A DNA stretch of 64,000 nt, taken from the NCBI GenBank assembly GCA_036346205.1, contig JARFJB010000399.1:61257-125256 (forward strand), written 5' to 3'. The notes below the pieces were generated by a model. That model searched no databases and was not told the origin of the DNA. It saw nothing but the letters and a program-made list of their open reading frames with translations. This document shows positions 49,036 to 57,474 of the stretch, one piece after another (position 1 is the stretch's first letter; every line of letters begins with the position of its first letter). The DNA is from Vesta saturnalis. Taxonomy: Eukaryota > Arthropoda > Insecta > Coleoptera > Lampyridae. A program made the translations under genes and the position numbers.

Positions 49036-49664
49036 AAAATTAATTCAACGTCTCGGGAACGTCCTTTGTTCCCTTTGTCAAGAATTGTATGAGATACCGT
49101 GCAACAACTGTCGAAGAACTTATATAGGACAAACTAACAGAATATTATATGCAGAGCCGATGAACACCAACTAGCAATTAAACAGCACAATCCTTCATCG
49201 TCTTTAGCTACACATCATTTAGATACAGGACACCAAATTAATACCAACAATATCCGTTTAATTGCACCTCTATATACCTTACAAGCAAGAATTATTAGAG
49301 AAGCAGTTGAAATTGAAAGAAGACCAAACGCCCTCAATAAACGAGATGACACTTCTAGAATGCCACAAATTTGAAGAATATCATTAAACAAGTTGATTCT
49401 AAATTTCAACCAACTCCAAATCTTCCAGCAATTTCAAACACTTATGCTGCAACTATTCCAGGCGTCCCCACTTCTGCACCTTCTACATCACATACTAGAC
49501 CAACTACCCGAAGTCAAACACACTCGTCCAGATTAAAATTAAATTAGTTACCTTGTTTCATATTTTGTACTTGTTAAAAATAGTTACCTTATTTCAATTT
49601 TTGTAATTGTCAAATAAATTCTTGACAAAGGGAACAAAGGACGTTCGAAACGTTGAGTTAAAGA
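49036..49664 (+). mobile_element. Penelope-like element fragment (GIY-YIG endonuclease) between inverted repeats
   Basis: The frame from 49086 reads LYEIPCNNCRRTYIGQTNR, then EHQLAIKQH and ARIIREAVEIERRPNALNKR. This is the GIY-YIG nuclease with its CxxC and the R..REA..I motif typical of Penelope-like retroelements. A ~47-bp imperfect inverted repeat (TTAATTCAACGTCTCGGGAA at 49040; its complement ending CGAAACGTTGAGTTAAAG at about 49660) brackets it. The right repeat resembles the hammerhead-type 3' ends of such elements (a stem followed by CGAAACGT). The reverse transcriptase is absent. It lies between the left arm and the last late gene, so it is a secondary insertion. Confidence 0.6.
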
Positions 49665-49674
49665 AAAAAAAAAA

Positions 49675-50490
49675 ATGTATAGTTCGCCTCGTCTTCGCTA
49701 GTTATTAGACGTTTATCTGGTTCATTCATTATTATTAGATCATAGAGACCGCTCGTACCATTATACCGAACTCCTTAATAACCAAATCCTTCCCGTCTAT
49801 CTTTACCGGTGTCTTGCCAATTGCCCACTTATCGCTTGAAATGTCGTAAAGGACTCCATAAGTGGTATCAATTGCATTAGATGCATCGCTTAGCATGCGC
49901 TCTATGTATATCCGTGGTAATGGATCATATTGTTCCAGAAATTCTCTCGATGCAGCAGTATTGAGTACAATAGAATCGGTCGTAGTCGCTACATGTTCTT
50001 TTTCTTCTTCTTCCACTTGGGGTGTAATTTCTCCAATCACACTAGTCTCGAGGAACGATGGTGTCTCTTGACGCAGAGGATTTCTTTGAAAATACGGAAG
50101 TTGTGCGAATGGACTAACATAATTACTACTACTACTAAAAGAAGATGATCTTCGTTTGTTAATTCCTCGCAAATGATAAGGTATTGACGGTGTGGTACCA
50201 TACTGCTGAATCGGCGACCTTTTCTATTTGATGGGGAGGAATGACATTTTGGTGACGGTTTTGTGAACACCTCCTCCTCCACATCCTCCGGCTGTCTTTA
50301 CTAGCGGTTCGATTTTCTTTGGGATGTTTGCAAGTGGTTCAATGAGTGGTTTGTAAACTTTAGTGAAATTTGCCTCTTTAGTAAATCGATCCTCCTTAAG
50401 ATGATCATATTTTTGCTGTATAGCTTTACGAACTTGAATTATACGTTTCGTTAACGCTAATCTTTTGCTATCCATCGGTGCGGTCAACAA
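49675..50490 (-). pseudogene. Late virion-module protein with helical N-terminus
   Basis: It starts at the ATG at 50490 (MLTAPMDSKRLALTKRIIQV). It has a charged helical first 60 residues, a Gly-rich segment (GGCGGGGV), then after frame changes a Ser-rich low-complexity part (SSSFSSSSNYVSPFAQLPYF). The C-terminal domain reads DTTYGVLYDISSDKWAIGK, with VKIDGKDLVIKEFG near the end. A frameshift at about 49760 moves the last conserved residues (GLYDLI) into another frame. Proteins with this last domain accompany capsid genes in Polinton-like elements of arthropods (family memory, no name known to me). It is the last gene of the minus-strand unit. Function unknown; possibly a minor virion component. 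Confidence 0.6.
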
Positions 50491-50494
50491 TAAA

Positions 50495-50600
50495 ACAGAT
50501 AAGCAGGTCTAACAGGTAAATAAACAGCTCTGTTTAAAACAGGTATGTTATGTATCCTGTTGAAACGGGGGCTGTTTACTTGTAGGCTGTTTTTCTCAAA
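50495..50600. promoter_or_regulatory. Core cluster of AAACAG/CTGTTT motifs
   Basis: Between the ATPase and the last late gene lie AAACAGCTCTGTTT (50522-50535, perfect arms, 2-bp spacer), AACAGGTATG, TATCCTGTTG and GGCTGTTTAC. These match the half-sites of the palindromes in both arms. Being intergenic here, they cannot be explained by coding for a KQ.PVF repeat. They lie directly upstream of the gene starting at 50490 and could belong to its promoter. Confidence 0.5.
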
Positions 50601-50619
50601 TGATATTTTAACGATACCG

Positions 50620-51366
50620 CTATGGTATTATATACTGATCGAAGCCTTTCCTAAAACGGCCGTTTTGTACTTCAGCATCTTTATTTATTACCAGAAATCC
50701 GTATCGATTTCGCCAATTCTCTGAGCACATGTCTCGAAACAATTGCATGCTTATAATTGGGGCGACATGATCTTCATATATGTGACGCAAATTCAAATCA
50801 TCCTGTTCGAAGAGCACTATCAAATTGGCGTTATCTCTAATCAGCTGTTTGGGGATTTTAGTGTAGGCTTGACCCAAGTAGAAGCAGTCAGTGTTATTAT
50901 GGCGTCCCATGAAAAGTACGCTCTAATATGGTTTTGTTTTTCGCAAGCGATATCGTCAAAGATAAACACTGAATTGGGTTTTGCCACGCTCGGTTCCATA
51001 ATGTCAGTATTATTGCTGAAGCAATAATTACCAATATCTTTCATGGGATCTAGAATTTCACCCAAGAGTCGATATTTTCTTGATTCAACGATTTTGAATA
51101 GACATACACGTGTTTGAAACGAAGACTGTTCGGTTCAGTTAGGAGACTCAGCATGGTGTTTGTTTTCCCACAATTGAAGGACCACAAATTATAGCGCGTA
51201 CGCTGTTTGGAAGTAACTCTCCATGCCGTTGTATCTCGCTGTTTGCAGCTCGAGTTAAATCATCGAGATTTACAATAGGTAGTTTTGAGTTTGAACCACT
51301 ACTGCATGTTGTTGTAGTAGTTGATCAGTGTCTACACCAAATAAATCTGCACAACTTGTCAATATG
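50620..51366 (-). pseudogene. A32/FtsK-type genome-packaging ATPase, frameshifted
   Basis: The N-terminal part reads LPIVNLDDLTRAANSEIQRH and leads to AIICGPS, the start of the Walker A loop. A one-base shift in the middle of that loop (about 51180) puts the following GKT into another frame. The next part holds Walker B as SVFIFDDIACEKQNHIRAYF (50841-51065 ORF). A second shift leads into the C-terminal ORF 50620-50910 with CFYLGQAYTKIPKQLIRDNA, the sensor region, and HIYEDHV. The order Walker A, B, sensor is that of the DNA-packaging ATPases of Polintons and adintoviruses, which pump genome into the capsid. The initial ATG is missing (ATA at the expected place). Confidence 0.88.
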
Positions 51367-51403
51367 GTTCTTTATTTAATACATCTAATATTACAATAAA
51401 TTA

Positions 51404-52640
51404 TTATAACATATTATAGTTTTTCACTTCTCCTGTCAGAGGATTGTATTGCACTATGGCATCATGTAATATGAGGCAATAGGCAACGATACCGGCTTCA
51501 AACACCTCCAACGCTTCCATTTCAAGTTTTACATCTACAGTCGAGTGTTTTAGTGATTCATTTTGTTTTGAGCAATCCATTACGAATATTGGGCATGTCT
51601 TGAATTGCGAATAGTCAAACAATGCATCCTCATGATTGTTGATGGTATAATAGTATCTACTAAAATTTAAATAATTTTGGTAGGCTATTATGTACTTGTT
51701 GACATTGAAACCAAATGCATCGCTTCGTATGGGTAACTTTCCGAGTTGAGGTGTAACTTTAGATTGCGAATATTTACGTTATCGAAATCGGCCGCTCTTT
51801 CTGTAGTTGAAAACTTTTCCCTTTTGAAAACCCACAATTGCCCATCGAGGCTTCTCCAATTGAGTGGAAGTTGTAATTGGCCATATATACGACTGTGTCT
51901 GTTTTAAAGCTGGCAATTCGTATAGTTCCCATTGACGAAACGGAATCGTAATGGATGTATTTTTATTGATTTTTGAACAGACTTAGTTTAGCACTGTCGC
52001 TTAGCATCACATGAGGAATCTTCTATTGAATTTTATTTAACGTTATTTTAGCGTCGTTTACGGTACCCTTATAACAATCAGCATCGCTTCTGGAACGTAT
52101 TAACCAACTCCTGTCCCATGTTCACCATAACTTGTTGATAATCTTCCATACTTCCGAATATGTGTTTTAGACTTATACAGACGGTAAAATGTTTTTCTTT
52201 GTTGCTTTTAGCGTGTTCCACTTGTAACGGTTCCTCATTCTTCGGTGACCATCCCAAATGCTGCAAATCTTTGCTTTCATTCCATGTGTACGATACGTAT
52301 CCTTTGTGTGCGGATGTTATACCCGGATTTCTACATGTATCCACTTTTTGACCTCCTAACTCGTAGCGTATTGCTTCGAAAAGGAATGGTGCAAAGTTGT
52401 TTGTTAGGTAACATGTTTTACGCCGGCTCCTTCTACTGCCGAACTCCATTCGATTTTACCTTCAATGTACAGGAAACTATCATATGTTGCGGTAACCAAA
52501 TCCTGACTCTGTATCAATATACGGATCTCATCGGACAATCCATAATTAGAAGAACCGTACGGAAGATATGCATGAATATCAGACTTGGTGATGGTCTCAT
52601 CAAAACGTGCGCTTTGAAAGATGTTTAACGAATCTGCCAT
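51404..52640 (-). pseudogene. Hexon-like major capsid protein (double jelly roll), frameshifted
   Basis: It starts at the ATG at 52640 (MADSLNIFQSARFDETITKS) and is continuous by homology, through frame changes, to the stop at 51404. The first frame covers EIRILIQSQDLVTATYDSFL. The second (52078-52449) has TNNFAPFLFEAIRYELGGQK and SAHKGYVSYTWNESKDLQHL. A middle part (51640-52070) is fragmented. The last frame (51404-51622) reads CPIFVMDCSKQNESLKHSTV and CLILHDAIVQYNPLTG. This belongs to the Polinton/adintovirus-type major capsid family, predicted to fold as a double jelly roll forming trimeric capsomers. At least three frameshifts prevent expression from this copy. It is the best single marker of the element's identity. 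Confidence 0.88.
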
Positions 52641-52800
52641 TTCTATGTGGTTTTAACCCTATAGATTCCAAAAGTACTTTTCGGCAGACGTTAATTCCAG
52701 CACGCTCCCTGTTTGAGTAAACCATTGTAGGCTCACGTTCTGTATTTATAGCATCATTGAGGAAAGATGGAAACGGACCTTGGTTAATTCTTAAGCCCAT
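52600..52800 (-). CDS. Small unrecognised ORF before the capsid gene
   Basis: A 66-codon ORF, MGLRINQGPFPSFLNDAINT to the stop at 52600. It starts about 12 bases after the minor capsid stop and overlaps the capsid start by 41 bases in another frame. The tight packing matches the rest of the unit. Basic, no motif recognised. Its last ~13 codons, which overlap the capsid gene, may be spurious if a frameshift hides an earlier stop. Confidence 0.4.
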   Translation of the reverse strand: MGLRINQGPFPSFLNDAINTEREPTMVYSNRERAGINVCRKVLLESIGLKPHRNGRFVKHLSKRTF

Positions 52801-52812
52801 ATTCTTTTAGTT

Positions 52813-53440
52813 CTAGTCGTACCGTAAATGGATCGCTCTCCCGAAATCGATTAATTCACCGTTCTGGTTCGTTAATTTAATTGAAATATTACCGATAGTA
52901 TTGGTGTTGACTTCCAAATACTGAGGATTGCTAAGATTTTGTCTAAACGATAGCCTGGTGGGACAGACACGACTATTTCATACAGCAATATTACACTCTA
53001 TGTGAATATTTGTGTGTTTAATTATTTGTATATCTAATACAGAGATATGTAAAACGTTAGCTTCAATATCACCGGTTCAAAACCTAGCATACGTCCAATG
53101 GAATCCTTTTGAGTAAAATCTATGTCAAATTCACAGCTAAGCTCGCACTTGAGCGTGTTATTATTTGCCCTTAAACTAAAGAGACTTGTAGGAATGTGCG
53201 TTTTATATAGATGCTCAGTTCTTCCAACTCTTATGCGCCATGTGGAATTTCAATAGCGTTGAGTTCTGTCGCTTTTATGTAATAAAATTTATCGTTTCCA
53301 GCGTGTATATTCCTTATGCTATTACAACCGTAAAATCCGACGACACCGATTACGCAGCTTTTCTGAATTAAGTTCGATCGGGGATAAAAGTTATTACTCG
53401 CTATGTTACCAACACCCTCTACACTGAAGGTAATTGACAT
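52813..53440 (-). pseudogene. Penton-like minor capsid protein, frameshifted
   Basis: The ATG at 53440 opens MSITFSVEGVGNIASNNFYP. The frame runs to ELNAIEIPHGA and then meets a stop caused by an indel. Further segments in shifted frames read RANNNTLKCELSCEFDIDFT with GRMLGFEP, then IIKHTNIHIECNIAV, and finally TIGNISIKLTNQNGELIDFG, with a stop at 52813. The succession, especially the closing N-G-L-I/V-F motif, matches the minor capsid (penton, single jelly roll) protein of Polinton-like elements. It would form capsid vertices. At least three breaks are present. Confidence 0.7.
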
Positions 53441-53471
53441 GGTGACTGTACGTTCCCAACTACTGAGTATG

Positions 53472-53956
53472 CTATTTATATAGAAACTTTAAACAGAGAT
53501 GTCCACATTTGTGGTACGGAATTGTTGCTCTTGAGAGTAATTATAGTATATTTTGCAATCGCGAAAATAGTCCAGAACTTCTCTCGGTGGTGGAATATTT
53601 CCGAAACTATCATAGTACCATACGCTTCCATCACGTTTTTTGTAACAAACCCAATGAGTACCACACTTTTGATTATCTAAATTAATAATACCAGACTCGT
53701 TATTCCATGACAATTTTGGCATATTATCTCTCATAAACACATCCCTATGGTGCATCCCTTGCATGTTTTCTTAGCTCTACATCAGTCAACGGCCTTTTCG
53801 GTAATTTTTGTAGTTTGTTTTTTTTTAATTATTGGTTTCAAGTGCAAAGCATACCTCCTCCTGACCGATAGGGTTTCAAAATATCGCCCCACCGGTTTTA
53901 TTTCCTACAGCGATGGCCTCCATTGTACGATTATGGTACGAAGTTTCATCTAACAT
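53472..53956 (-). pseudogene. Adenain-like cysteine protease, frameshifted
   Basis: The likely start at 53956 overlaps the previous gene's stop by 11 bases (ATG TTA GAT GA). After a basic, repeat-like N-terminal part (KPIIKKNKLQKLPKRPLTDV in a shifted frame) the ORF 53489-53764 carries NLDNQKCGTHWVCYKKRDGS, with the catalytic His in GTHW, and WYYDSFGNIPPP, with the acidic residue. The ORF closes with QEQQFRTTN. The catalytic cysteine codon (TGT, then GHLCL) follows immediately but one frame over, with a stop at 53472. Adenovirus-type proteases mature capsid precursors. All catalytic residues are encoded; at least three frameshifts separate them. Confidence 0.88.
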
Positions 53957-54689
53957 TTTCTTGCACTACTAGATGCGTTAACCGCTTTTGCAATACGCTG
54001 CCTCCAACTAAAGCACCAAGCGCGGGTAATCCCGCAAGTAACGGTATAAGAAATGGTAAAAATCCACCCTCTTTAGTCGGCTGAATAACTCTGGGAACGC
54101 CTACCTTCCCCTTCCCACCTAACCTTTTTACAGTAAATTTTGCTGCTGTAAGAGCTGATTTTATAGCCTTTATGGTTCTAGGATTGTTTTTCATTTTCTT
54201 GGTAATTATTCTACGTAATTTCAATAGACTGCTACGCGGTCGTTTTGTTCTGCTAACACCCATTCCTAACTTTCGTTTTGCCTTCATTATACCTGCTACA
54301 GCTGAAGCTGCTGTGCGTTCACCTAACCTTACGTCGGATGCCTTAACACGATCCCAAGCTTTTCTTTCCAAAATATGATCAGCGTGATGTCTACTAGCCA
54401 AGTCTTTACTATCCCTATAACTGATATCGTGAGCTTTTCAATGAGTGTCTAAAAGATTGATACCGGGATCAACACGCTGAAGCCGTTTATCTAATTTAGT
54501 TCCGGGACCACAATACTGATATCCGGGAATATGGAGCTCAACGGGTAGCTTATTGATGAGAGTATTAACCAGACCAACCCCACGAGCACTTTTCCGCTTC
54601 CCAACTAACATTGTTCGCATGTAGGAGGAATTGCTATATTTATAGGTAACGATAAATGCTGCAATCAAAGCAAACAGATGTTTTACCAA
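53946..54689 (-). pseudogene. Parvovirus-like PLA2 domain joined to core-protein-like basic tail, one in-frame TGA
   Basis: From ATG 54689 one frame runs 248 codons to 53946 with a single TGA at 54438-54440. It begins with a hydrophobic segment (HLFALIAAFIVTYKY), then the calcium-loop type motif GYQYCGPGTKLDKRL and DPGINLLDTH. It then has the TGA where the family has a conserved cysteine, and then KAHDISY with the catalytic His-Asp pair. This is the secretory-type PLA2 fold also found at the N-terminus of parvovirus VP1, which helps virions leave endosomes. After about 115 residues follow a very basic region (RTKRPRSSLLKLRRIITKKM) and a hydrophobic end (GGFLPFLIPLLAGLPALGAL), resembling adenovirus-type core/minor proteins. 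TGT or TGC to TGA is a single-base change. Whether PLA2 and tail form one protein natively is suggested by the continuous frame. Confidence 0.8.
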
Positions 54690-54697
54690 TATTTTAT

Positions 54698-55459
54698 TTA
54701 TTCATATATGTGATACAGTAAATAGCTAGGTCGATAATACAACAACTCCATCATACAAACTGTATTGTGAGAATTTATATCATACTTGTAATTCAACACA
54801 TTTTCAAAGTCATTATAAATGTTATCATTATTGGTTGCATCATCGTCGTCGCCATACTCCATCTTACGAAAGTGTCGGTAATTGTTGACTTGCTCGATGA
54901 GATTTTGAAAAAACATGGGAGACCGTATGATTCCAGTAATTCCAACCGATAGTTAATTATATCCTTTAATTTGAAAATCTCTTTAGTGTCGTTCTTGTTC
55001 AACGTACAGTAACAGCCGTGGTTTTGATGAATTGTTACGCTTTTCAATTCCGAACTTTGCTCGTGTTCAATTTCCGTATCCTCGTTGATATTTGACCAAT
55101 CAATGCGGTTTTCTGTCTCTTGGGAGGAAAAAACTTCATTTCCAGATATGTTTGACACTTGAGTAGCATCTCCCAACCTTGTCTTTTCATAACAAGGAGC
55201 CGTCTGTAGATACAATTCGTATAACTGGCGCAAGATTTAGATGCGTACTGTATCCAAATTCAACGTATTTTCTTGGAGAATTGACCTCGAATAAACTATA
55301 TAAGCTACAATCAATTAAACATTCACCAGCAGTGCTGTTATGTACATTTTCAGTTGGGAAAGAGCACTCGTTAGATGTAGCTGCTGGTAGAACTATCCCA
55401 TCATTACAACACGAACAAGAACATGTGAAGGAGTTATTGCAGCTATTCTTGCTATCCAT
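54698..55459 (-). pseudogene. Unknown late protein, two frameshifts
   Basis: Three overlapping ORFs (55187-55459, 54793-55233, 54698-54916) together form one coding stretch of about 250 codons. The protein-like text switches from one frame to the next without a gap. The first part is Cys-rich (CSCSCCNDGIVLP). The middle is acidic (NRIDWSNINEDTEIEHEQSS) with HQNHGCYCTLNKN. The end carries YGDDDDATNNDNIYNDFENV and closes YLLYHIYE. It lies between the small conserved gene and the PLA2 gene. I do not recognise a domain. Its place suggests a late or regulatory virion-associated protein. Confidence 0.5.
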
Positions 55460-55887
55460 GTAAAATCTTTCAAATTCATTTCATTGGACTTGCGTTGACC
55501 TCAACAATTGATGAATTTGTAACCGCAAATATATATTTTTATTATTATTATTATACTCCACCTCACAACATTATTATGATGGTAGAGGAGAACAGTTCTT
55601 AGAATCTATCATGATATATCTCAGCACGGTGTTGTTGTTCTTGTAATATGGGTGGTAAAATGCATCCCAGCCAAACTTTCACAACTTTTCTTGCATTACG
55701 ATAAGCAAAGGTCCACACTACCATATTATAAACTACGTTTTTGTCTCATCAATAACAACTCTTCATTATGATGTACCTACTCTTCATTTAATCAAGAAAT
55801 AGAAGATTATTATTTGCAATTAAAAATATATAGTATTATTTTTCAAACAGTTATACATGAATATACATTATTATTTTTCCAGAAATG
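55460..55887. other. Intergenic, core right side
   Basis: AT-rich, with a TTATTATTATTAT tract at about 55537. From about 55750 it matches arm sequence downstream of the small conserved gene (62380-62525 and 43782-43930). Confidence 0.5.
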
Positions 55888-56167
55888 TTAAATTAGTTGT
55901 GTTCCTACAGTTCTGGCGCTGATGATGTACACGTCTTTCTCAGCCAGACATTGTTTAAACTTTTCAATGCGATCTTCTTTTGAAGTATTCATAAAATCGT
56001 AAGGGAAGTATGCACTTAAAGTTCTCAGTTTCAATCACAACATGTTTCTCATACTTCGTGTCGATTGTATCCATATCAATCACTTTGTATTTTGCACCCA
56101 CTTCAAACTCTTTTACGTTCGTGAAGGGTTTACAGAAAGTGCTGCTGTTCAATGCAGATAGATCCAT
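55888..56167 (-). pseudogene. Small conserved (~97-aa) protein, core copy
   Basis: The ORF starts MDLSALNSSTFCKPFTNVKE and continues VGAKYKVIDMDTIDTKYEKH, then VVIETENFKCILPLRFYEYF. After a frameshift near 55972 the rest (FKQCLAEKDVYIISARTVG) runs to the stop at 55888. Short proteins of this pattern (K-Y-x-V/I-x-x-M-x-T-x-x-T-K-Y-G followed by beta strands and a closing F/Y-rich motif) recur as multicopy genes in arthropod and cnidarian genomes near such elements (family memory). A small beta-barrel, OB-like nucleic-acid-binding role is a hypothesis only. Paralogues sit in each arm (43510 and 62785). Confidence 0.6.
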
Positions 56168-56223
56168 CTTTACTAGATTTTGATGGTAGAGGGAGAGTGT
56201 AGTTTAATAATTGTATCGATAGG

Positions 56224-56559
56224 CTAATCTGCATCTGATGAGGATGAACTGCTACCATCAGGAGATGCTGTCCATTTTTTTACATCGTTGCAAAACTGAT
56301 GCAATTGCACAGCTTTCAGTTCTTCTACAAAACATGTTCTACATATTTTCTTTAAATTTAAAAACTTTTCACATATCGTTACTCCTTTTTCATACTTTTT
56401 CACTAGGACGTTGCACTCCGCTTCACTATAACCACCTCGTCCGTAAACCGCCTCATGTTCGGCATCGAATACTAATGCCGAAAATTCTTGCTTCAAGCGT
56501 TCCACCGCTGTTCTCAGGTCAGTTGCTTTGGTCCATTGTTCTTGGCGTATGCCATCCAC
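56224..56559 (-). CDS. 111-aa protein at the arm/core boundary, intact ORF
   Basis: An uninterrupted ORF, MDGIRQEQWTKATDLRTAVE to a Ser-rich acidic tail SPDGSSSSSSDAD. The N-terminal half is helical and charged (RLKQEFSALVFDAEHEAVYG), the middle has a Cys pair in KKICRTCFVEEL, and the end is disordered. The start codon may be the upstream in-frame methionine of the left copy (MWMAYAQEQ); the shared text begins at QEQWTKA. It is the first gene of the minus-strand unit, and its counterpart in the left arm (48570) faces the other way. It is one of the few unbroken reading frames. Family not recognised. Possible roles are early regulator or scaffold; both are guesses. Confidence 0.6.
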   Translation of the reverse strand: MDGIRQEQWTKATDLRTAVERLKQEFSALVFDAEHEAVYGRGGYSEAECNVLVKKYEKGVTICEKFLNLKKICRTCFVEELKAVQLHQFCNDVKKWTASPDGSSSSSSDAD

Positions 56560-56881
56560 ATGTTTTACACAACACTCACTACCTATTACACTATTTCCTT
56601 ATATTGTTACTCTAAACTACCCCACTATGTTACATTAGTGCAGATATGAACCATCTCTTTAATTACCACACATATCTGGTTACGCGCATAAGCTACTTTC
56701 AACGATGATGCTGTCACTATACTTTTTAGCTATAACGCGATCACCTTTTAGTGAGGACATGAACCGACCATTTTTAGCTATGATATAACCAAAGACGCGA
56801 AAAGTTTACTGAATGCACACGCAAAGAAAGCCTTTTATTATAAACTCAGAAATGTCATGATACCTACAGGTCAATAACCTA

Positions 56882-57443
56882 TGACCTTGACCACTCTATT
56901 TTTAGACTTCTAAGAATTGTAATATGATGACATTGCAATTTCTATTCACACCTCGCTGTGGTTTATATCACAAAATTGTGCCTTTGACTTAAGTACCTAT
57001 GACAACATGTTTAAACTTGTTAAATACACACCTACTTTTAGTTTAGTAAATTATCTCACCTTGACCCAATTTAATAAGCACCATCTGACCTTGGTCTACT
57101 TTTTTAACATAGACAACGCATTCTTCTTGTTTCCATGAATTGATTCTATTTTTATACTTCTAAGAAATGTCATACGATACTACAGATCAATAACCTTTGA
57201 CCTTGACCACACTATTTTTAGACTACTAAGAATTTTAATATGATGATGATGACATTGCAATTTCTATTTTACTTGACCTTGACATACAAATTTCGCCAAA
57301 ACGTTTGACCGCAGAGTGACCTTGTAATATGATGAGGATGGTGACGTTACAATTTCTATTTTTAGATTGAAGTGGAGTATTCACCTTCAATGAACTCATG
57401 ACCTACTTTTTATGCATAGCTTACGAGATCGTCGTGACCTTGA
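56882..57443 (-). promoter_or_regulatory. Cluster of TCAAGGTCA motifs, inner right arm
   Basis: The reverse-strand motif (TGACCTTGA on the plus strand) occurs at 56882, 57198, 57274 and 57435, with a near match TGACCTTGG at about 57087. It mirrors the sites at 47385-48265. The cluster lies upstream of the 111-aa gene. Interpretation as nuclear-receptor sites is inference. Confidence 0.45.
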
Positions 57444-57474
57444 AGTGAGTAGTTCCGGCCTTATATTACTACTA

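Noticed and set aside
49735..50282. Plus- and minus-strand ORFs overlapping the last late gene (49862-50148, 50037-50282)
   Set aside because: They are other-frame readings of the conserved C-terminal domain or of its frameshift segments and carry no separate motif.
54438..54440. TGA as selenocysteine in the PLA2 gene
   Set aside because: The TGA sits at a conserved cysteine position, but neighbouring genes are broken too and no SECIS-like hairpin was recognised. A point mutation or sequence error is simpler.
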